DNA of 13,179 bases from Nitrososphaerales archaeon TH1177 (GCA_014523515.1 JAATVJ010000037.1:1-13179); one strand, 5' to 3'; counted from the first letter of the stretch, positions 1 through 7,325 are shown. The notes: generated by a model not told the origin, from the sequence alone. A program made the numbers and translations.

Positions 1-261
1 ATAATCTTTGAAGCAAAAAAAACTGGTGCATTAATGTTGGGAGGTGGAATTTCGAAACACCATACATTATGGTGGAATCAATTTAGAGATGGATTAGATT
101 ATGCTGTTTATATTACCACTGCTAATGAGTGGGATGGGAGTTTAAGTGGGGCAGAAGTGAAGGAAGCTATCTCCTGGAATAAGGTAAAATCAGAGGCAAA
201 ACAAGTTACTATACATGGCGAAATAACTACGTTATTGCCATTCATTTATTCAACTCTTTGA
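1..261 (+). CDS. dys: Deoxyhypusine synthase, C-terminal part (5' end outside the window)
   Basis: This is the last 86 codons of deoxyhypusine synthase, which uses NAD and spermidine to put a deoxyhypusine side chain on one lysine of translation factor aIF5A. The reading frame is open from base 1, so the gene starts upstream of the window. The fragment holds the family's C-terminal block: LGGGISKHH, in which K19 of the fragment (bases 55-57) matches the catalytic lysine that forms the enzyme-substrate imine in the human enzyme, followed by DYAVYITTANEWDGSLSG, which lines the NAD/spermidine site. The order and spacing of these motifs match the eukaryotic enzyme closely from memory. No in-frame stop interrupts it. 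The product is cytosolic. The first ATG in the fragment (base 34) lies inside the conserved block and is not the start. Identification is very secure; only the N-terminal part is unseen. Confidence 0.95.
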   Translation: MIFEAKKTGALMLGGGISKHHTLWWNQFRDGLDYAVYITTANEWDGSLSGAEVKEAISWNKVKSEAKQVTIHGEITTLLPFIYSTL

Positions 262-416
262 AAAAATATATATCCAATAATTTACCAATATTTAGTAGTT
301 GTAGAGTTAATCTATATGACAAAAAAACTAATTGGAATTTAGATCCATTGTTGTATTCATAATAGAACAATAAATTTAGTAAAAATATAGATATACATTA
401 TCTTGCTAACAAAACA

Positions 417-445
417 ACTTTTTTACCTTGTCAATACAAAAAAGT
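417..445. repeat. Inverted repeat, 8-bp arms, possible dys terminator
   Basis: The arms ACTTTTTT (417-424) and AAAAAAGT (438-445) are exact reverse complements around a 13-nt loop. The site is 156 nt past the dys stop codon. The T-run could act as an archaeal terminator on the + strand, but the stem is almost all A/T, and chance formation in such DNA is plausible. Confidence 0.25.
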
Positions 446-637
446 ATTTTACAACATTATTTGCGACTACGAGGTGATCAAATTTTTAATAGTTTATAAT
501 GTTACGCTGTTTTCAAATACTTCTCGAGACAGAATTACAATACCAATTCAATCATTTTATTACATTATTCTGTTATATTCTAAAAGATTTTTTTCCATAT
601 ATATGTAGTTTCAGTATATTTAGAAAATAGCCATTAC

Positions 638-646
638 CTTAAAAAG
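638..646 (+). promoter_or_regulatory. TATA-like box for the AglB-cyclophilin gene
   Basis: CTTAAAAAG is centred about 31 nt before the TTG start at 673, roughly where an archaeal TATA box would sit for a transcript with almost no leader. Assignment is by spacing and composition only, which is weak evidence in DNA this AT-rich. Confidence 0.3.
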
Positions 647-672
647 GAAGTAAAAAATAGTAATTTATTACA

Positions 673-3468
673 TTGTTATCAGGAAATACAACATTATTTC
701 AAGTAAAATCATTTGAATTTCAGGCTAAACATCTCTTAGTAGTTCTTGTTTTGGCAATAGCATTTTCTACTGCCTTTATTATTAGATCTTATCCAATAAA
801 ATATGGTTTTGCACTAAATGAATTTGATCCTTATTTTGATTATAGAGCTACTAAATATATTATTGACAACGGGTTTGAAGCATATTTAAATTGGCATGAT
901 TATCAGTCTTGGTATCCTGAAGGAAGAGATGTACCAAAAACTTCTCAAGTTGCGCTACATCTAATAGCTGCTACCATGTACAAAATTTTTGGTTTTGGCA
1001 GTACATTATTGGATTTTGTGATACTATTTCCAGTAGTAATAGGCTCGCTAACAACAATCGTCATTTTCGCTCTAGTTCGAAATTTAAGTGGAACTACAGC
1101 AGGCATGATAGCGAGTCTAGTGTTTGCGTTCATGCCTGCTATAATCCAAAGAGGCAATCTAGGATGGTTTAAATCTGAACCATTAGGGCTCTTTTTAGGA
1201 CTTTTATCGGTTTATTTATTCATTTCATCAATAAAACATAATAATTTAAAATGGGTAATCGTAAAAGCAGTAGGCGCGGGATTAATTTTAGGATTAGCCA
1301 ATTCTTCATGGGGAGGTATTCAGTATTTTAGTATTCCATTAGCCATTTTCTTTTTTGTCCTACCATTTCTTAGAAAAGACTCAATTTTTATTTATGGTAT
1401 TATTATTTTTACACTTGTTACATTATTAACTGCAGGGGCGTTTCCTAGACCAGGTATATCTTTTGTTATAGGACTGCCAGGGATAGCTATGACTGTTGGT
1501 ATGATTTTTGCAATAGTTGGAACTATTATCAATAAGAAAAGTTCAACTAAAAACATTAACCGAAATCTTGTTGCGGCACTAGGAGTATTTATTTTACTAG
1601 GAGTCAGTATATTTGTAATAGGAGCTTATCAGCCTTCATCATTTAGATATCTCGTTGCAGTGAATCCCTTTTTGTCTTCTCACAACCCTTTGGTAGAATC
1701 AGTTGCTGAACATACAAGTCCAACTGTAGTAGATTACTTTACTGATTATTCCATATTGTTGATATTTGCTGGATTTGGGGTTTGGGTTGCATTATCGAAA
1801 AGAACTGATATGACTGTTTTTGCCTTAATAATAGGAATTACTGGACTATATGTTAGTGCAACTTTTGCAAGATTGATGGTATATTCTTCAATAGCAATTG
1901 TAATACTGGCATCTATTGGGATTTATGAATTAACAAGAAGCATTATGCAAAATAGAATTGAAAATCAAAGTAAGGTTTCAGAAAGAGAATTTAGAAAAAA
2001 TATCAAAGAAGGAAAAATTTTACCAGAAGTGAAACCAATTGTCAAAATATCATTTGTGACGGTAATTATATTTTTAATCTCAATTCCTTTAATTGATTAT
2101 ACCGGTTTGATTTATCCTACTAACTTTAATTGGATAAGTTCTGCAGATATTCCTGCCTCGATAGTAAATGGCGCTACAGGTTTCCGAATGCAAGTAGAGG
2201 ATTGGATTGATGCTCTCAATTGGATATCTGAAAATACATCTAAGGATTCAGTAATAGCTTCATGGTGGGATTATGGATATTGGATAACTACATTAGGAAA
2301 TAGAACAACATTAGCTGATAATGCAACAATCAATCAAACACGTATAGAGAGCATAGCTAAAATGTTAATGAGTGAACCAGAAACTGCAACTAAGATTGCT
2401 CAGGATTTAAAGGCAGATTATATACTTGTATACATTGTGGCAGATAGACATAACGGGCCTAATGGTAACTCGTTCTATACTTTGGGAAGTGGAGGAGATG
2501 AAAGTAAAAAACAATGGTTTATGAGAATAGGTGGATTTACAGAAAATGAATATGTGGAAGATGATGGCTTTACACCAAATTCTAATTTCTGGAATAATAC
2601 ATTATTAGGGAAATTAATTCCATTTACGCCCATATCTTATGCATCGTTTGGAAATGGATTATTAACTAACATCCAACCAGAATATACAAGTGGAACAATA
2701 GCCCTGAATCTTAAAGATATAAAATATCCAATAAATGGAACAAATGATCAACCATTTAAATTAGTATATGCCTCTCCTAGTTTCGAAAATGATAATGAAG
2801 ACATCGTCTTTGGAGTACTTATTTATCAAGTAAACAAGAATTACAAACCTAATCCTGTTTCAATAAAATCAACTATAAATACAAATGATACAAAAGACAA
2901 AGAATCAAATAAAGCAGTTGAAAAAAGTGAAAGTGTGATTAAAACTGATATGACTCCTTCAGACAATGTTGCAATATTAAAAACTTCTTCGGGAAACATT
3001 ACAATAGAATTTTTCCCAAAAGCAGCTCCTAAACATGTAAATAGTTTTCTAAATCTTTCTAAAACAGGTTTTTATGATGGAACTATTTTTCATCGAATAG
3101 TAAAAGATTTTGTTATTCAAGGAGGAGATCCAAATACTAAAGATAACACTCAGAGTAGAGATAAATGGGGGACAGGAGGACCCAACTATACCATTGATGC
3201 AGAATTTAATGATATTCCACATGAAAGAGGAATATTATCTATGGCTAGAACTGCCGATCCCAACAGTGCAGGATCTCAATTTTTTATAGTAACTAAAGAT
3301 TCTAAATTTTTAGACAATCAATATACCGTTTTTGGAAGAGTTATAGATGGAATGGATATCGTAGATAAAATAACAGCACTAAATACTAATCCTTCAGACC
3401 AGCCAATAGATGCAGACAAAGCAAAGGTTGAAAAAATCATAATAGAAAATAGAACAAAGAATACATAA
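673..3468 (+). CDS. aglB: STT3/AglB oligosaccharyltransferase fused to a C-terminal cyclophilin prolyl isomerase
   Basis: A 931-residue membrane enzyme with two functions. Residues about 20-480 carry around a dozen hydrophobic segments, as in AglB/STT3, which transfers a lipid-linked glycan to Asn-X-Ser/Thr on exported proteins. Visible catalytic motifs are the first acidic motif in FDPYFDYR (51-58), an SVAEH motif (343-347, the SVSEN-type loop) and WWDYG (531-535) in the outward-facing globular domain; DESKKQWFM (609-617) resembles the DK/MI motif. A hydrophilic Asn/Lys/Thr-rich linker (about 722-760) leads to a full cyclophilin domain (about 763-928) with FHRIV (806-810), IQGGDP (815-820), GSQFF (867-871) and LDNQYTVFG (880-888). 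Arg808, Phe813, Gln816 and Phe871 align with the catalytic set of human CypA. The cyclophilin should face outside, beside the glycosylation site. The start is TTG at 673; an in-frame TAA lies at 661-663. No stop or frameshift separates the two halves. Both domain calls are secure; coupled function is inferred. Confidence 0.95.
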   Translation: MLSGNTTLFQVKSFEFQAKHLLVVLVLAIAFSTAFIIRSYPIKYGFALNEFDPYFDYRATKYIIDNGFEAYLNWHDYQSWYPEGRDVPKTSQVALHLIAATMYKIFGFGSTLLDFVILFPVVIGSLTTIVIFALVRNLSGTTAGMIASLVFAFMPAIIQRGNLGWFKSEPLGLFLGLLSVYLFISSIKHNNLKWVIVKAVGAGLILGLANSSWGGIQYFSIPLAIFFFVLPFLRKDSIFIYGIIIFTLVTLLTAGAFPRPGISFVIGLPGIAMTVGMIFAIVGTIINKKSSTKNINRNLVAALGVFILLGVSIFVIGAYQPSSFRYLVAVNPFLSSHNPLVESVAEHTSPTVVDYFTDYSILLIFAGFGVWVALSKRTDMTVFALIIGITGLYVSATFARLMVYSSIAIVILASIGIYELTRSIMQNRIENQSKVSEREFRKNIKEGKILPEVKPIVKISFVTVIIFLISIPLIDYTGLIYPTNFNWISSADIPASIVNGATGFRMQVEDWIDALNWISENTSKDSVIASWWDYGYWITTLGNRTTLADNATINQTRIESIAKMLMSEPETATKIAQDLKADYILVYIVADRHNGPNGNSFYTLGSGGDESKKQWFMRIGGFTENEYVEDDGFTPNSNFWNNTLLGKLIPFTPISYASFGNGLLTNIQPEYTSGTIALNLKDIKYPINGTNDQPFKLVYASPSFENDNEDIVFGVLIYQVNKNYKPNPVSIKSTINTNDTKDKESNKAVEKSESVIKTDMTPSDNVAILKTSSGNITIEFFPKAAPKHVNSFLNLSKTGFYDGTIFHRIVKDFVIQGGDPNTKDNTQSRDKWGTGGPNYTIDAEFNDIPHERGILSMARTADPNSAGSQFFIVTKDSKFLDNQYTVFGRVIDGMDIVDKITALNTNPSDQPIDADKAKVEKIIIENRTKNT

Positions 3469-3507
3469 TGAGAAAGACACAACTTTACAGATTCTAACCA
3501 TTAAACT

Positions 3508-3882
3508 ATGAATGAATTAGAATCTCATTTATTGAATCACCAAAGAAAGCTATTAGTAACATATAAAGAAATAGATTTAACAGATATTTCATCTTTTAAT
3601 CAAATCTTTATTTTACTAATAGAAGAATCAAAAGGATCAGCAGGTGGTAGAGGAGGAGGATCAGGTTATCGTAAAATAGCTGAAGTAATTGGCTTTAGGA
3701 TTGAGAATGAAAATGTTGAAAAATTTTATGATACTAAAGATAAGGATTTAATAGAATTATTTGAGATACCATATAGTGCGGTAGCAATGGATATCAAATT
3801 ATCAGATGGAAAACAAATTGTAGTTCAGGGGGTTATAGATCCTGATATGATAACCAACTACAACAACATAATTTCTTCTTAA
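3508..3882 (+). CDS. Hypothetical 124-residue protein with a glycine-rich stretch
   Basis: I do not recognise a family. The protein is acidic and soluble, without signal peptide or membrane segment. The N-terminal part (about 1-40) looks mixed alpha/beta and includes the hydrophobic run FNQIFILLIEE. Residues 43-53 form a glycine-rich stretch (GSAGGRGGGSG), followed by YRKIAEVIGFRIENE, DTKDKDLIELFEI and a C-terminal part with alternating hydrophobic residues (VAMDIKLSDGKQIVVQGVI) that suggests beta strands. The gene starts with ATG 39 nt after the AglB-cyclophilin stop, so it may be co-transcribed, although AACTTTACA about 24 nt upstream could serve as its own TATA-like box. Codon and base use match the neighbours, which supports a real resident gene. 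The glycine-rich stretch could be a flexible or phosphate-binding loop, but it is not a recognisable P-loop. Confidence 0.75.
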   Translation: MNELESHLLNHQRKLLVTYKEIDLTDISSFNQIFILLIEESKGSAGGRGGGSGYRKIAEVIGFRIENENVEKFYDTKDKDLIELFEIPYSAVAMDIKLSDGKQIVVQGVIDPDMITNYNNIISS

Positions 3883-3925
3883 TTTAATTATTTGATAAAT
3901 ACAAAAGAAATTATAATAATAATAG

Positions 3926-3932
3926 TATATAA
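3926..3932 (+). promoter_or_regulatory. TATA-like box for the 52-residue gene
   Basis: TATATAA is centred about 21 nt before the ATG at 3950. This is somewhat short for a strictly leaderless start, but it is the clearest TATA-type sequence in the 67-nt gap. Confidence 0.3.
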
Positions 3933-3949
3933 CTATATTCTAGAAAAAT

Positions 3950-4108
3950 ATGAATAAAAATAAAAAACTTGTAGGAGGCCAAATAGTTGGAATCGGTTCT
4001 GATTTCCTTGTTATACATAAAGATGGAAAGAGATTTTTAATTGAAGTAAACTTTGAATCATTAAATGAGCTTAAAATGTCTACTACTCCTTACGGATCCC
4101 AAATATAA
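3950..4108 (+). CDS. Small 52-residue protein, beta-rich, function unknown
   Basis: ATG at 3950 to TAA at 4106-4108 encodes 52 residues. After a lysine-rich start (MNKNKKL) the sequence reads GGQIVGIGSDFLVIHKDGKRFLIEV in two adjoining pieces: short hydrophobic strands separated by Gly-Ser-Asp and Lys-Asp-Gly turns. This pattern is typical of small SH3-like, PRC-barrel-like or Sm-like beta barrels. The rest (NFESLNELKMSTTPYGSQI) looks like a short helix and tail. No cysteine, signal peptide or membrane segment is present. It sits on the same strand between the 124-residue orphan and top6B, 63 nt before the latter, with a TATA-like box upstream and a weak hairpin plus T-run at its stop. The organised strand-turn pattern is unusual for a chance frame in DNA this AT-rich, so I consider it a real gene. 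Its role is unknown; position alone does not prove a link to topoisomerase VI. Confidence 0.65.
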   Translation: MNKNKKLVGGQIVGIGSDFLVIHKDGKRFLIEVNFESLNELKMSTTPYGSQI

Positions 4109-4127
4109 TAATTTCAAATTATTTTTT
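4107..4127 (+). terminator. Weak hairpin followed by a T-run
   Basis: AATAAT and ATTATT can pair around TTCAA, directly followed by further Ts up to 4127. The arm begins inside the TAA stop of the 52-residue gene. The stem is all A/T, so only the T-run is likely to matter for archaeal termination. Confidence 0.3.
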
Positions 4128-4171
4128 AGCCTAAAAGATAAATTTAGTAATTTTATAAAAATTTATATCTA

Positions 4172-6145
4172 TTGAAAATAAATCCCAAATTGGAATTAAA
4201 ATACCAAAAAAGAAAGAAAGATAATATCACTACTACTACAGGTAGTACCGCTACTAGTAGTACTGCTACTAATCAAATTAACAAAAAAGCTAAAGTAAAA
4301 TATAATAAAAAAGCTGAATCTGAATTTTTTGTAGATCATTCTGCTTTAGCGGGATTTACAGGAGAACGAATCTTGTATATGGCAGTAAGAGAATTAATAG
4401 AAAATTCACTTGATGCCTGTGAAATTCATCATATTCTTCCTAATATTTCCATATCAATGAATAATATTGATGTCGAAAATGATCTATGGACAATCTCTTG
4501 TGAAGATAATGGAGTGGGCATAATATCTGAAAAGGTTCCCGTTGCAGTATGTTCGTTTTTAACATCTGGCAAGTATGTAGAAAAACAACAAAGAGGATTA
4601 TTTGGAGTAGGACTGAAAATGATTGCTGCATTTTCCACAAAAGATACAGATAAACCAATTAGAGTATGGTCCAAATCAATTGATGAAGACTTGGAATACT
4701 ATTACGAATTACGTACTGATATTACTACAAATAAACCAATAGTTTTAAATAAAAAACCTCTATCAAAGACAGAAAAACAAATTAAGGATAAACATGGATT
4801 TAAAATTATTGCTACGCTACGAGCCAGATTATCGCCGATTACCAAAAACAAGATATATGATTATATTTCACAGACTAGCATCGTAAATCCATATGCTAAT
4901 TTAATTTTTAAAAATGATGATGGGAAAATTACTTTTGAAAGAAGAACCGAAATAATGCCTCATCCTGCACAAGAAGTTCTTCCTCATCCTGCAGAAATGG
5001 ATCTACAAACTTTAAAAAAGGCAATTTTAAATTTCTCTAATCAAAAAATTAGTATTCAAAGTGTTTTATCTTATTCTTTCCAAAAACTTTCTATTGAAAA
5101 GGCTCGAGAAATAATAAGTATCTCTCAAATTGAGAATAAATTAGCTAATCTTTTTTCAGAAAGTGATCTTATTAAAATAGTGAATGCCTGCAAACAAATG
5201 AAATTTCAATCTCCTAATACTGATCATCTAAGTCCAATAGGGGAAAAGATATTGACTACAGGAATGATGTCAGAATATATAATTGTTAATAACAAAGATC
5301 AAAATAAAACGATAAATCATAGTGAAAATGGACATAATCTAAATATAAGGATATTAAAACCAGCATTTATATCATATTCTTCTCGTTCTACAGTAATTAA
5401 CAACAGACCCACTATTATAGAATGTGGTATTGCATATGGAGGAAATATAAATTCATTTAAATTATATCGATTTGCAAATAAAATTCCATTATTGTATGAT
5501 GAAGGCTCAGATGTTGCAAGAGAAGTAGTAGCTGAAGTTGGAATTAATAAAATGGGTATTACTAAAAAAGAAGCAAAAGAGCAATTTGCGAATGAACAAA
5601 AAAATAAAACTGATAGAGCTGTTGAATTTCTTCCTCTTCATATATTTTTCCATATTTGTTCTACAAAAATTCCATATAAAACTGCTGGAAAAGAAAGTAT
5701 TGCATCAGAAGGTGAAATGAAAAGATATATGAAACTTTGTCTGTCTGATCTTTATCGAAGAGTTAGTGCACAGATTCGAAGGGATTTAAGAGTCAAGGAT
5801 GCAGAAAATAGATTAAAGTTATATAAATATTACATTCCATTGATTGTTGATGCAATATCTGATTCAATTAAGATTGATCGAAATAAGCTAACAGAAATAT
5901 TTATTAATATAGCCGAAAAACATATAAAAAAAGAGATAATTACTCATGTTAAAGATATCAACGAGAATAAAGAAGATCATGTAATAGGAAAAAAAATAAC
6001 AACCGTTCAAGAAAGTTCTCGGCATATTCAAAGGAAAAATAAGAATACAAACAATAAATCAAATCCTAAAGTTTTAACAAAAGAAAAAATTGTTTCTAGA
6101 AAAAATATAAAAAAAACAACCTTAGACGACTTTAATAGGAGTTAA
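4172..6145 (+). CDS. top6B: DNA topoisomerase VI subunit B (type IIB ATPase subunit)
   Basis: This is the ATPase/clamp subunit of topoisomerase VI, which with subunit A passes one duplex through a transient double-strand break to relax and decatenate DNA. The GHKL ATPase fold shows motif I ELIENSLDACE (74-84, with Glu74 as the expected general base and Asn78 for Mg), DNGVGI (112-117) and the lid QQRGLFGVGLKM (139-150). A middle H2TH-like region follows (about 275-365), then the transducer domain, where Lys507 in YKTAGKES (502-509) fits the ATP-contacting switch lysine. At 657 residues it is longer than the Sulfolobus protein (about 530). The extra length is a Lys/Thr-rich N-terminal extension (1-50) and a Lys/Asn-rich tail (about 590-657) ending in KKTTLDDFNRS. 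The start is TTG at 4172; TTG at 4190 is an alternative, and the next Met (residue 70) is inside the core. It ends 6 nt before top6A, so the two form an operon. Confidence 0.97.
   Translation: MKINPKLELKYQKRKKDNITTTTGSTATSSTATNQINKKAKVKYNKKAESEFFVDHSALAGFTGERILYMAVRELIENSLDACEIHHILPNISISMNNIDVENDLWTISCEDNGVGIISEKVPVAVCSFLTSGKYVEKQQRGLFGVGLKMIAAFSTKDTDKPIRVWSKSIDEDLEYYYELRTDITTNKPIVLNKKPLSKTEKQIKDKHGFKIIATLRARLSPITKNKIYDYISQTSIVNPYANLIFKNDDGKITFERRTEIMPHPAQEVLPHPAEMDLQTLKKAILNFSNQKISIQSVLSYSFQKLSIEKAREIISISQIENKLANLFSESDLIKIVNACKQMKFQSPNTDHLSPIGEKILTTGMMSEYIIVNNKDQNKTINHSENGHNLNIRILKPAFISYSSRSTVINNRPTIIECGIAYGGNINSFKLYRFANKIPLLYDEGSDVAREVVAEVGINKMGITKKEAKEQFANEQKNKTDRAVEFLPLHIFFHICSTKIPYKTAGKESIASEGEMKRYMKLCLSDLYRRVSAQIRRDLRVKDAENRLKLYKYYIPLIVDAISDSIKIDRNKLTEIFINIAEKHIKKEIITHVKDINENKEDHVIGKKITTVQESSRHIQRKNKNTNNKSNPKVLTKEKIVSRKNIKKTTLDDFNRS
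4228..4271. repeat. ACT/AGT-rich low-complexity tract inside top6B
   Basis: A trinucleotide-like tract encodes the Thr/Ser/Ala-rich residues 20-33. It contains nested symmetry: TACTAC (4234-4239) pairs with GTAGTA (4242-4247), and CTACTAGTAG (4251-4260) is an exact palindrome. Such a tract could vary in length between strains. Confidence 0.6.
6137..6141 (+). promoter_or_regulatory. Shine-Dalgarno-like site for top6A
   Basis: AGGAG lies 10 nt before the ATG of top6A and overlaps the end of top6B (TAA at 6143-6145). A ribosome binding site is expected here because top6A is internal to an operon. Confidence 0.55.
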
Positions 6146-6151
6146 AAAGAT

Positions 6152-7258
6152 ATGTCTACAAAAAATAAAAGACACAAAGAAATTATAAAAAAAATTCAAA
6201 ATTTAATGATAGAAATTTCTAATGATTTATTAATAAACAATAAAATGCCTTCTTTAGAAATTTCTAAATTAGGATATGATAATACTTTTTGGTCAGATAA
6301 AAAGAAAATGCTTACAATAGGTGAAAAAAAGGTTTTGATAAGTCCTAACTCTACAAAAAAAATCCCAACATTTTCTCAATATTTAGTTATGGCTAATGCA
6401 ATTAGAAAATTAATTGATGAAGAAATGGAAAGTACCATTAGAGGTATGTACTATGCAACGCTAAGTACTGTTGGAGATGAAAAAAATAAAGAAAAGTTTT
6501 GGAGAAACCAGGAAGATTCTGATGATGCAATTAAAGCAGTAGAATTGATCACAGGAATTCCACGGGAGGAATTTTCAGTAACATCCAAACCAAAAGGAAT
6601 GATTTCCGGTCCTATTACTCTAAGCGTTGGTGGAGATATTATTGATTGCAATCTAGGTAGTAGAGCAACCTCTCAATTGATTCCAACAAATATAGCAGAC
6701 GTTGAAATAGTAGATGTTAAAGCGGACTTTGTTATGGTAGTAGAAAAAGATACTGTTTTAAATAATATAAGAAAATCTGGATTTATTCAAAAATATAATG
6801 CAATACTTATGACTGGCTCAGGTGAACCTGATAGGGCCACTAGAATAATGGTAAAAAAATTAAACGAAAAATGGAAAAAACCGGTTGTGATATTTGCTGA
6901 TGCAGATCCGTGGGGTTTAGGTATAGCTTTACGCTATAAAATTGGCAGTGAGTCTTTAAGTTATGATAGTGAACGATTAGTAGCTCCAAACGCAAAAGTG
7001 TTAGGAATGATGTTTTCTGATATTTACGATTACAATATTCCGGAGGTTGCTAGATTAGCTTCTACTGCTGAAGATATTAATAGAGCAAATGATATGAAGA
7101 AAAAACCATGGTTGCAAGAAAAACAATGGCAAAAGGAATTAAATTTGTTTTTAAAGAAGAGAGAAAAATGTGAGTTAGATGCATTTTTTAAGCATGGATT
7201 TAAATATTTAGCTGAACAATATTTACCTAGGAAACTCAGAGAAGCTGGTGTTATTTGA
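6152..7258 (+). CDS. top6A: DNA topoisomerase VI subunit A (Spo11-like DNA-cleaving subunit)
   Basis: This is the catalytic partner of top6B and a homologue of eukaryotic Spo11; it cuts both DNA strands through 5'-phosphotyrosine links. The winged-helix (CAP-like) domain carries the active-site motif TIRGMYYATLS (95-105). Tyr101, the second tyrosine, is the expected nucleophile, equivalent to Tyr103 of Methanocaldococcus. The Toprim domain shows Glu198 in VVEKD and the Asp250/Asp252 pair in FADADPWG (248-255), the Mg-binding acidic set. The length of 368 residues is normal for the family. The ATG at 6152 is preceded by AGGAG and lies 6 nt past the top6B stop, so translation is probably coupled and the subunits are made together. 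The gene ends in an 8-bp inverted repeat that includes its TGA. No abnormality is seen in the active site. Identification is secure. Confidence 0.97.
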   Translation: MSTKNKRHKEIIKKIQNLMIEISNDLLINNKMPSLEISKLGYDNTFWSDKKKMLTIGEKKVLISPNSTKKIPTFSQYLVMANAIRKLIDEEMESTIRGMYYATLSTVGDEKNKEKFWRNQEDSDDAIKAVELITGIPREEFSVTSKPKGMISGPITLSVGGDIIDCNLGSRATSQLIPTNIADVEIVDVKADFVMVVEKDTVLNNIRKSGFIQKYNAILMTGSGEPDRATRIMVKKLNEKWKKPVVIFADADPWGLGIALRYKIGSESLSYDSERLVAPNAKVLGMMFSDIYDYNIPEVARLASTAEDINRANDMKKKPWLQEKQWQKELNLFLKKREKCELDAFFKHGFKYLAEQYLPRKLREAGVI

Positions 7259-7279
7259 CTTTACGTTTGAAAAAGTCAA
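7255..7279 (+). terminator. Hairpin at the end of the top6BA operon
   Basis: TTGACTTT (7255-7262) and AAAGTCAA (7272-7279) are exact reverse complements around a 9-nt loop. The left arm contains the TGA stop of top6A (7256-7258). The downstream sequence is T-rich but has no long T-run, so this may be a 3'-end structure rather than a terminator. Confidence 0.4.
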
Positions 7280-7325
7280 TTTCAATTTAAATTATCTGAC
7301 CTTAACTTAACAGAATTTTCAAAAA

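Larger units (their letters stand above)
262..672. other. AT-rich spacer between dys and the AglB fusion gene
   Basis: I see no convincing gene in these 411 nt. An ATG-initiated frame of 43 codons (499-630) is phenylalanine-rich and looks like a chance reading of AT-rich DNA. No tRNA-like arms are visible. The stretch holds one inverted repeat with 8-bp arms (417-445) and ends with a TATA-like box before the next gene. Confidence 0.6.

Noticed and set aside
499..630. ATG-initiated 43-codon frame in the spacer before the AglB fusion gene
   Set aside because: Phe/Ile/Tyr-rich without any motif, as expected for a chance reading of AT-rich DNA; no promoter-like spacing of its own.
945..1157. Minus-strand frame inside the AglB fusion gene
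   Set aside because: It lies fully within the coding sequence of a secure gene and has no family features; a shadow.
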